From: Chitinophagales bacterium
GTDB taxonomy: Bacteria; Bacteroidota; Bacteroidia; Chitinophagales; Saprospiraceae
Reading direction: 5' to 3'
DNA: 64,000 bases
Assembly: GCA_013299105.1 (NCBI GenBank)
Contig: JAAFJY010000016.1
Coordinates: forward strand, 62,001-126,000
Below, piece after piece: positions 57,873 through 64,000 of the stretch (positions within the stretch are counted from its first letter, which is position 1; the number at the start of each line of letters is the position of its first letter). Under the pieces are notes generated by a model. The model did no database searches and was not told the DNA's origin. It saw only the letters and a list, made by a program, of their open reading frames with translations. Made by a program: the position numbers and the translations under genes.

Positions 57873-59336
57873 TTAAGCTTCTACCAATTTGAATTCAGGT
57901 ACATATTCCCCACGCAAAGTGGCGCTGCTGGCCTCGGTTGCGCGAACTTTGATGTACATGCCGGGACCAAAACCTTCCACTTTGGGAAACACCATCATTT
58001 TATTTTGTGAGTTGCGCCCACAAAACTCCTGATCCGAACGCTTGGAGTCGCCTTCGATCAAGACCTCAAATACCTTGCCGATGTCGCGCTGGTTGTGGCG
58101 GTACGACACCTGGTTTTGCAAGCGAATGATCTCCTGCAAACGGCGTTTTTTCACTTCCAGGCTAATGTCATCGGGGTATTTTCGAGCGGCGAGGGTCCCA
58201 GGGCGCTCGGAGTAGTAAAACATGTACGACATGCTGTAATCCGCAAACTCAATCATGCTCAGGGTATCCTGGTGTTCTTCCTCCGTTTCGGAGCAGAAGC
58301 CTGCGATGATGTCCGAAGAAACCGCGCAATCGGGAATGATGCGGCGAATGGCTTCGATGCGCTCCATGTACCATTCGCGGTCATAGGTGCGGTTCATCAG
58401 GTCCAAAACCCGGCTATTGCCAGACTGCACTGGCAGGTGGATGTATTTACAAATGTTGTTGTAACGGCCAATGGTCTCCAGCACCTCGTTGGTGATGTCT
58501 TTCGGGTGTGAGGTGGAGAAACGCACGCGCAAAAGCGGGCTCACTTGCGCTACCATTTCAAGCAGGTGTGCAAAATTGACCAATTTTGCGTTTTCCGGGT
58601 TGGTCCACTTGTAGGAATCTACGTTTTGGCCCAAAAGAGTTACTTCGCGGTAGCCACGCTCGAACAATTCCTGGGCTTCGGCTAAGATACTGAACGCATC
58701 GCGGCTTCGCTCGCGCCCACGGGTGAAAGGTACCACGCAGAAAGAGCACATGTTGTCGCAACCGCGCATGATGGAGATGAAAGCACTTACGCCGTTGGAA
58801 TCCAGGCGCAAGGGGCTGATGTCGGCGTAGGTTTCTTCACGCGAAAGGAAAACATTGATGCCCTTTTCGCCATCTTCCGCAGTGGCCACTAGGTTGGGCA
58901 GGTCGCGGTAGGAATCGGGGCCAACCACCATGTCAACCAGTCGTTCTTCCTCAACGAATTTGGCTTTGAGGCGCTCGGCCATACAACCCAATACACCCAC
59001 CAAAGTCCCTGGTTTTTGTCTTTTTTGCTGGTCGAACACCCGCAAGCGCTTGCGCACAGTCTCTTCGGCCTTTTCGCGGATGGAACAGGTATTGATCAGG
59101 ATGAGGTCGGCTTCCTCCACGTTGCGGGTGGGACGGAAACCTACTTCTCCCAAGATAGAGGCTACGATTTCGCTATCGCTGAAGTTCATCTGACAGCCGT
59201 AGCTTTCGATGTAGAATTGTTTGCCCGTCGGATTGGCTTGGGTTTGGGCAGATTCGAAGAAGAGTGCTTCTCCTTGTCTGTTTTCACCTAGTTGCTCATG
59301 ACGGTCCAAAGTTGGGTTATCGTTGTATAGACGCAT
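57873..59336 (-). CDS. miaB: tRNA-2-methylthio-N6-dimethylallyladenosine synthase MiaB
   Basis: 487 aa from ATG 59336 ([19 protein letters not shown]). The methylthiotransferase N-domain has [16 protein letters not shown] with Cys48, [20 protein letters not shown] and [12 protein letters not shown]. The radical SAM motif [21 protein letters not shown] supplies the CxxxCxxC cluster. A C-terminal TRAM domain ([20 protein letters not shown]) completes it. The enzyme adds a methylthio group to i6A37 of tRNA using two Fe-S clusters. A good housekeeping promoter lies upstream. The in-frame extension to 59375 is not needed. Confidence 0.95.
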   Translation of the reverse strand: MRLYNDNPTLDRHEQLGENRQGEALFFESAQTQANPTGKQFYIESYGCQMNFSDSEIVASILGEVGFRPTRNVEEADLILINTCSIREKAEETVRKRLRVFDQQKRQKPGTLVGVLGCMAERLKAKFVEEERLVDMVVGPDSYRDLPNLVATAEDGEKGINVFLSREETYADISPLRLDSNGVSAFISIMRGCDNMCSFCVVPFTRGRERSRDAFSILAEAQELFERGYREVTLLGQNVDSYKWTNPENAKLVNFAHLLEMVAQVSPLLRVRFSTSHPKDITNEVLETIGRYNNICKYIHLPVQSGNSRVLDLMNRTYDREWYMERIEAIRRIIPDCAVSSDIIAGFCSETEEEHQDTLSMIEFADYSMSYMFYYSERPGTLAARKYPDDISLEVKKRRLQEIIRLQNQVSYRHNQRDIGKVFEVLIEGDSKRSDQEFCGRNSQNKMMVFPKVEGFGPGMYIKVRATEASSATLRGEYVPEFKLVEA

Positions 59337-59372
59337 AGCCAATTTTAGTTTGGATGGATTTTTTAAGTGCCG

Positions 59373-59404
59373 CAAAGATAGATTTTATTCTGCTTAAATG
59401 TCAA
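59373..59404 (-). promoter_or_regulatory. Housekeeping promoter of the miaB cluster
   Basis: Minus-strand TTGAC (TTG at 59402-59404), a 21-base spacer, then TATCTTTG (59373-59380), an exact TAnnTTTG match. The leader would be about 30 bases. Confidence 0.6.
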
Positions 59405-59456
59405 TTTGGCAGGGAAAACAATTTAAAATGACATTTTGTTCGATGCGTGCACAAAT

Positions 59457-59484
59457 AAAAAAAGCCTTCCGGAGTGGAAGGCTT
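59457..59484 (-). terminator. Terminator of tRNA-Gly
   Basis: On the minus strand AAGCCTTCC / GGAAGGCTT form a 9-base-pair stem with a 5-base loop followed by a T-tract, starting about 10 bases after the tRNA 3' end. Confidence 0.85.
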
Positions 59485-59494
59485 ACTTCTGTTG

Positions 59495-59567
59495 AGCAGA
59501 TGACGAGGCTCGAACCCGCGACCTCAACCTTGGCAAGGTTGCGCTCTACCAACTGAGCTACATCTGC
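59495..59567 (-). tRNA. tRNA-Gly (anticodon GCC)
   Basis: A complete 73-base cloverleaf: acceptor GCAGATG/CATCTGC with discriminator U, D-arm GCTC/GAGC, anticodon stem CAACC/GGTTG with loop TTGCCAA (anticodon GCC), and T-arm with TTCGAGC. CCA is not encoded. It has its own promoter and terminator. Confidence 0.96.
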
Positions 59568-59588
59568 ATGTATTTACCAAAGCGGGTG

Positions 59589-59619
59589 CAAAGATGCGGC
59601 AAGGAAATGAGTTGTGCAA
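59589..59619 (-). promoter_or_regulatory. Promoter of tRNA-Gly
   Basis: Minus-strand TTG (59617-59619), 20 bases, then CATCTTTG (59589-59596), one mismatch to TAnnTTTG. It ends about 22 bases before the mature tRNA 5' end. Confidence 0.6.
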
Positions 59620-59668
59620 GTTTTTTTCGGGGTTTTTAAAAAAATAAACCCCATGAACTAAGAAAACC

Positions 59669-60550
59669 TCATCCATAAATCTCCCCCTTGGCAGATTTCA
59701 ACGTATTCATCAACAAAGCAGCTACCGTTAATTGCCCTACACCACCGGGAACTGGGGTAATCCAGGCACATTTTGGAGCCACATTTTCGTAGTCCACGTC
59801 TCCAGTAAGTCGATAACCACTGGCAGTATTGTGGTCATCTACCCGGTTGATCCCAACATCAATGACCACTGCGCCAGGTTTAACCATATCGGCTTTCAAA
59901 AATTCAGCCTGCCCAATGGCGGCGATGATGATGTCAGCTTTGAGGGTGTGTTCGGCCAGGTTTTGGGTACGGCTGTGGCAAATGGTCACGGTGGCGTCGC
60001 CAGGATATCCTTTCCGGGCCATCAAAATGCTGATTGGAGAGCCCACAATATTGCTGCGGCCAATGACCACTACTTCTTTGCCCGCAGTGGGGATTTCGTA
60101 ACGCCGGATGATTTCGAGGATACCAAATGGCGTGGCAGGCAAGTAACAAGGCAAACCTTGCGCCATGCGGCCAAAATTGAGCGGGTGAAAACCATCCACG
60201 TCTTTGCGCGGGTCGATGGCAAGGGTAATTGCGTATTCATCAATGTGCTTGGGCAAAGGCAACTGTACGATAAAACCATCAATTTCGGGGTTTTGATTGA
60301 GCTCATCCACTATTTGCAAAAGCTCATCGTGGGTCGTATTGGCATCTCGCTGAATAAGCGTGGAACGGAAGCCTACCTGCTCGCAGGAGCGTACTTTGTT
60401 GCGAACATAAGCCTGGCTAGCTGGGTTATCACCGATCAAAACAGCAGCCAGGTGGGGTATTTTGCCACCTTTTTCCACGATTGTGCTTACTTCTGCCTGT
60501 AATTCAGCCCGAATTTGCTGGGCCAGTTGTTTTCCGTCGAGTATTGCCAT
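59669..60550 (-). CDS. folD: Bifunctional methylenetetrahydrofolate dehydrogenase/cyclohydrolase FolD
   Basis: 293 aa. Substrate-site blocks AVLIGDNPASQAYVRNKVRSC (with the catalytic Lys) and GFIVQLPLPKHIDE, DVDGFHPLNFGRMAQG, the NADP-binding VVIGRSNIVGSPISILM, and the C-terminal TPVPGGVGQLTVAALLMNT identify FolD. It interconverts 5,10-methylene- and 10-formyl-tetrahydrofolate. It stands alone with a TACCTTTG -7 box about 30 bases before the ATG. Confidence 0.95.
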   Translation of the reverse strand: MAILDGKQLAQQIRAELQAEVSTIVEKGGKIPHLAAVLIGDNPASQAYVRNKVRSCEQVGFRSTLIQRDANTTHDELLQIVDELNQNPEIDGFIVQLPLPKHIDEYAITLAIDPRKDVDGFHPLNFGRMAQGLPCYLPATPFGILEIIRRYEIPTAGKEVVVIGRSNIVGSPISILMARKGYPGDATVTICHSRTQNLAEHTLKADIIIAAIGQAEFLKADMVKPGAVVIDVGINRVDDHNTASGYRLTGDVDYENVAPKCAWITPVPGGVGQLTVAALLMNTLKSAKGEIYG

Positions 60551-60578
60551 CTGTGTCTGTCTGTTTGTTTGAGCGGTT

Positions 60579-60586
60579 CAAAGGTA
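60579..60586 (-). promoter_or_regulatory. -7 box of the folD promoter
   Basis: Minus-strand TACCTTTG is an exact TAnnTTTG match, 28 bases before the ATG. The -33 region has only a T-rich TTTTTCG, not a clear TTTG. Confidence 0.42.
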
Positions 60587-60700
60587 ATAATTGCCCGGCT
60601 AAAATCGAAAAATACCAGTACTTCCCGACAAATCGACAGAAAACACCCATGCAAGAGGATAAGTTAACTGCTTTTCCAAAAGAATATTTTTGCTTTCTCT

Positions 60701-60708
60701 ACATTTGC
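60701..60708 (+). promoter_or_regulatory. Possible -7 box of the giant surface-protein gene
   Basis: TACATTTG matches TAnnTTTG exactly. No good -33 box is seen. If used, the leader is about 125 bases and contains the inverted repeat at 60764-60797. Confidence 0.35.
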
Positions 60709-60763
60709 AGGGCCCGGCTTTGCGTTATGGATGTTTTGAAAGTGATTTCAAAAAAAGATCACT

Positions 60764-60797
60764 GTTTTGGAAACCGATTTAAAACAGTTTCCAAAAC
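60764..60797 (+). promoter_or_regulatory. Perfect 11-base inverted repeat in the leader of the giant gene
   Basis: GTTTTGGAAAC (60764-60774) and GTTTCCAAAAC (60787-60797) are exact complements with a 12-base AT-rich loop and lie 42 bases before the ATG. It may be a dimeric regulator site, an RNA hairpin or a terminator without T-tract. Confidence 0.45.
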
Positions 60798-60838
60798 CAC
60801 CTAAACCCCCCAAATAATCTCAAAAACTATTCACTACG

Positions 60839-63800
60839 ATGCCAAAAACCGTACGTGTTCTATTATTTCTCGCACCGTGGTACTTCTTTAGCAATGGCGT
60901 TTTTGCTCAAACCATTGCCATCAGTGATACCACAGGCATGGCCTGTGGTGGTTTCTTTAGTGACAGCGGTGGCGGGCAGGGTCCTTACCGAGCCAATGAG
61001 CGGACAGATAAAACGCTGTGTCCACAAGTCAATGGCCCAGGTTCGCACCTCAGGCTAAATATCCCCAGCCTGGATTTAGGTTCCGGAGATACCCTATACA
61101 TATATGATGGTAAAAACCGCAACGCACCACTCTTGTATCGTTTGGATCAAACCTGGAACAACAAAGTTGTGATTGCCCAGGCATCGGTTGCCAATGCGGA
61201 GGGTTGCTTGACCTTTCGTTTTGTATCTGATGGCCAAGACCAGGGCGATGGCTGGCTGGCAGCTGTATCCTGTGTACAAGCCTGTCAGAATTTTGAAGCA
61301 CTTGTTTTGCAAAGCCTCCCCTCTCCCAGTATTCGCGATAGCAATGCCATTGAGTTGTGCACGGGCAGTGAACTATTTTTGCGGGCTTTTGGCAATTACC
61401 CCCAAAGCAACCAATCCTATCCGCAATCCGATACCACCACACTTTTTACCTGGAATTTTGGCGATGGGCGCGAACGCAATGGTCGGGTAGTAGATCACCG
61501 CTATGCGAGACCTGGGGTGTACAAACTACGTTTGACTGCAATAGACGCCCAGGGGTGTCGCAATACTAATTTCATTGAAAAACTGGTTTATGTAGCTCCT
61601 CGACCCAAGTTTTTAATCGACACTACCGAAACACCTACCGTATGCGCCAATGACACAGTTACGCTGAGCAGCGCCATTGGTTTTGCCAACCGTGCGACGG
61701 TGAGGGTTGAATCGGGCGAGTTGCCCCCTCAAGCCAACTACATCAGCGGTAACAATACTTTCATTTCTGACAACGACGGTCGTTCACTCGAATCGGGACT
61801 TTTTGTCAATGAATTCAACCCCGATCAGGTCATCAGCAATACAGGCAACCTGCAAAGTATTTGCATCAATCTGGAACATAGCCGCCTACGTGACCTCGAA
61901 ATCAGTTTGATTTGTCCCAGTGGCAAATCGGTAGTCCTTCACAATTTTGTTTCGGTACCTGGCCTTCCAGCTCGTTTGGGTCAACCTTCACTCAACGATG
62001 ATGGCGCACCACGCCCGGGCCGAGGCTATAATTATTGTTGGAAAAGCACGGCAAATAACTCCGATTGGCTAAGTTTTCTCGATACTCGCAGCCTTGACTC
62101 CTTGCCGCCGGGTGATTATCGGCCTGCCCAAACCCTGGCCAACTTCAACGGCTGCCCTTTGAATGGCGAATGGAAGTTGAATGTCAAAGACCAAGTAACG
62201 GGTGAAAATGGCTTTGTTTTTTCTTGGAGCATGGACTTTGACCCCGCACTTTCGCAAAACGTACGCCAACTCAAACCCGGCATAGCTGATTTGACTTGGC
62301 GTTTCCAGCCCAGTATCATTTCGCAAGACGATTTCAACGCCAAAGTTGTGCCTTCTGAAGGGGGGTTAGCAACTTATAAGCTCATTGCCACCGATTCTTT
62401 TGGTTGCAAATTCGACACCACTTTGAGTTTCAGGGTAAGGCCTGTAACCGACCCAGCTTGTGGCAATTGCGGCAACAATTTTCCGAAACTCCGCGACACT
62501 GTACTCTGTCAAGGCGATTCTCTTGCTTTGAGTTTTTTGCCTACCAACCGATTGAACAGGATTTTGTCGTACTCGGCTTTTCCACAATACAACTTCAACG
62601 TTTCCAACCATCCGCCCGACAAACCTTATGCTGCACTTTTACCAGTCAGTAATTTGGCTTTCAATACTTTGACTGATCCCAGCAGGCAAATCGAATCCGT
62701 TTGCCTGGACTTAGATTCGGACTGGAACAGCGACTTGAGCATTTCACTGCGAGCGCCTTCTGGACAAGTATTGTTGCTTTCGCAAGGCAACGGTGGGGCC
62801 AGTAAAAATTACACCGGCACCTGCTTTAGTACCCGTTCTACCAACCCAATCACGGGCGAAATCGGTCCATTCACGGGTGATTTTCAGCCCCAGGGCGATT
62901 GGGACGACCTGCGCGGGGCCAATGTCAATGGTAATTGGGCACTTTTGGTTTCGGACCAGTTTGGCAGTGATTTTAGCAATGAAATCAAAAATTGGTCGAT
63001 CCAATTCCGCTCCGTCGACAGTTTGACTTATAGCTGGACTCCCCGTACAGTTTTGACCTGCACTACTTGCCCAAATCCAAAACTCTTCACCAATCGCAAT
63101 ACCAAAGTAAGGGTAAGCGTCGCCAGCCGGTATGGATGTGTGGTAAGCGACTCAATGAGTGTTAGCATTCGCGATACCATCGCTGCTCCACCTGTGACTT
63201 GCCAACAGGTATCGAAAAATGCCTTGCAGTTCAATTGGGGAAAAGTACATGCAGGCAGTTATGAAATTCGCTTGCAGATCAATGGCCGCGATTCTTTGTT
63301 GCCTCTTGCCCTGCCCGATACCTTTTTGAGGGTCAATCGTTTGAATGTAAATGACCAGGTATTGTTGCGGGTTCGGGCTTTTGTCCCTGATTCCCTCTTT
63401 GGGTGTAAGTTGGGCGTAGGCTCAAGTGTATGTACCGTGCAACCTTGCACCTTGGTGGCAGCACTCGACTCGGTGAAAGCCGAATCCTGCCCTGGAGCGG
63501 AAGATGCTGAATTCTCTCTTGATGTGCAGGGCAGTTTCGGCCTTACTCAATTCAACCTAATTGGGTCAAGAGGGGCTATCGAGCCCGTACGATTTGCAGG
63601 CCTGCCCAGTGGTAATTACCAGTTGTTGTACCGAGATGATGCGGGTTGTGGCGATACTTTACAGTTGAGTCTTCCTCAAAATGATTCTTTGAGGGTCAAA
63701 TTAGATATTCTCCAAAACATCACTTGCGCTGGCGAAGCCAATGGGCGGATCTCTTCAATGGTGATTGGTGGTACTGGGCCTTTCAATTACAACTGGAGCG

Positions 63801-64000
63801 GAAACAGCAACAATACGCAAAACATTTCCAATCTGTTGCCAGGCGATTATCGCCTCACTGTGACCGATGCCAATGGTTGTGTAGGCCGGGCTGACACTAC
63901 CCTTTTCAGCCCTGATGCGGTCAACGCCCAACTCAGTGTGCGCGATGTACGTTGTGCTGGTGAAAGCAATGGCGGCATTGTCACGAATGCCTTTGGTGGT
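60839..64000 (+). CDS. Giant secreted multidomain surface protein (CUB, PKD, P-domains, SprB repeats), 5' part
   Basis: 1054 codons are visible from ATG 60839; the gene runs off the right edge with no stop. A signal peptide (VRVLLFLAPWYFFSNGVFAQ) is followed by a CUB-like domain (about 28-145, SDTTGMACGGFFSDSGG; LYIYDGKNRNAPLLY) and a PKD domain (about 195-245, TWNFGDGRERNGRVVDHRYA). Two P-type (proprotein-convertase-like) beta-jelly-roll domains follow: NGCPLNGEWKLNVKDQ near 440 and GNWALLVSDQFGSDFSNEIK near 700. An FN3-like segment comes next, then SprB-type repeats from about 880 on (ITCAGEANGRISSMVIGGTG; NLLPGDYRLTVTDANGCVG). This is a T9SS-type adhesin architecture; the expected gliding-type C-terminal domain lies outside. 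Confidence 0.88.
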   Translation, partial: MPKTVRVLLFLAPWYFFSNGVFAQTIAISDTTGMACGGFFSDSGGGQGPYRANERTDKTLCPQVNGPGSHLRLNIPSLDLGSGDTLYIYDGKNRNAPLLYRLDQTWNNKVVIAQASVANAEGCLTFRFVSDGQDQGDGWLAAVSCVQACQNFEALVLQSLPSPSIRDSNAIELCTGSELFLRAFGNYPQSNQSYPQSDTTTLFTWNFGDGRERNGRVVDHRYARPGVYKLRLTAIDAQGCRNTNFIEKLVYVAPRPKFLIDTTETPTVCANDTVTLSSAIGFANRATVRVESGELPPQANYISGNNTFISDNDGRSLESGLFVNEFNPDQVISNTGNLQSICINLEHSRLRDLEISLICPSGKSVVLHNFVSVPGLPARLGQPSLNDDGAPRPGRGYNYCWKSTANNSDWLSFLDTRSLDSLPPGDYRPAQTLANFNGCPLNGEWKLNVKDQVTGENGFVFSWSMDFDPALSQNVRQLKPGIADLTWRFQPSIISQDDFNAKVVPSEGGLATYKLIATDSFGCKFDTTLSFRVRPVTDPACGNCGNNFPKLRDTVLCQGDSLALSFLPTNRLNRILSYSAFPQYNFNVSNHPPDKPYAALLPVSNLAFNTLTDPSRQIESVCLDLDSDWNSDLSISLRAPSGQVLLLSQGNGGASKNYTGTCFSTRSTNPITGEIGPFTGDFQPQGDWDDLRGANVNGNWALLVSDQFGSDFSNEIKNWSIQFRSVDSLTYSWTPRTVLTCTTCPNPKLFTNRNTKVRVSVASRYGCVVSDSMSVSIRDTIAAPPVTCQQVSKNALQFNWGKVHAGSYEIRLQINGRDSLLPLALPDTFLRVNRLNVNDQVLLRVRAFVPDSLFGCKLGVGSSVCTVQPCTLVAALDSVKAESCPGAEDAEFSLDVQGSFGLTQFNLIGSRGAIEPVRFAGLPSGNYQLLYRDDAGCGDTLQLSLPQNDSLRVKLDILQNITCAGEANGRISSMVIGGTGPFNYNWSGNSNNTQNISNLLPGDYRLTVTDANGCVGRADTTLFSPDAVNAQLSVRDVRCAGESNGGIVTNAFGG

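Noticed and set aside
59732-60502. 256-codon plus-strand ORF opposite folD
   Set aside because: It lies entirely inside folD, whose motifs are unmistakable; the antisense frame shows no protein features.

Overview
The window looks like chromosome of a free-living member of the Bacteroidota, most plausibly the Saprospiria (Haliscomenobacter/Lewinella-like); the genus is an inference. Supporting signs are type IX secretion (T9SS) sorting domains, SprB-type repeats, a PorP/SprF protein, a TonB-dependent receptor with a carboxypeptidase-regulatory-like domain, a bacillithiol-type YtxJ protein, stand-alone MnmD, a miaB / sigma-54 activator / lptE cluster, and several promoters of the Bacteroidota type (TTG or TTTG, 19-21 bases, TAnnTTTG). 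There is no rRNA, prophage, CRISPR array or recognisable insertion sequence; one tRNA-Gly(GCC) is present.

Layout. 0-9.7 kb holds housekeeping and metabolic genes: partial pdhB, a small lipoprotein, ytxJ-mnmD, an AP2/degenerate-HNH protein, ribD, a secreted thioredoxin, a glucosaminidase facing a GlcNAc-kinase/pfkA pair, and a P-loop protein. 9.7-12.4 kb holds a glycerate kinase with an SLC13 permease. 12.5-25.5 kb is the most unusual region. A six-gene minus-strand operon (ECF sigma factor, anti-sigma-like TPR membrane protein, papain-family peptidase, caspase-family peptidase, PorP/SprF, and an ABC half-transporter with eroded ATPase motifs) diverges from three plus-strand genes for surface proteins (an FN3/CARDB-like protein, an SprB-repeat protein with a gliding-type C-terminal domain, and an outer-membrane barrel). 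25.5-38.5 kb is a sugar/uronate utilisation region: GH28, GH2, TonB receptor, T9SS-sorted beta-helix protein and two enolase-superfamily enzymes around an orphan ECF sigma factor that has two LacI-like operators upstream.

38.8-60.6 kb is mixed: cutA, an Fe-S membrane oxidoreductase pair, a PyrR-like phosphoribosyltransferase, a secreted nuclease, two large FtsX-type permeases, a heptad-repeat secreted protein, a YgiC/YgiB-like pair, an M50 protease, an M43 protease followed by a DUF3667 gene broken by an amber codon, DUF1080, lptE, a sigma-54 activator, miaB, tRNA-Gly and folD. 60.8 kb to the end is the first 1054 codons of a giant secreted protein (CUB, PKD, two P-type domains, SprB repeats).

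Non-coding structure is rich. Two dispersed intergenic repeat families are present: A, three copies with MITE-like inverted ends, and B, two copies. An 8-base-period TTCAACNN minisatellite lies right behind the stop codon of five minus-strand genes. A bipartite motif, GTAACA then 13 bases then a GnAAT-like box, lies upstream of seven genes in the correct orientation, including the sigma-factor operon itself and its divergent surface-protein gene. It looks like an alternative-sigma promoter and could tie the 12-25 kb locus to other genes.
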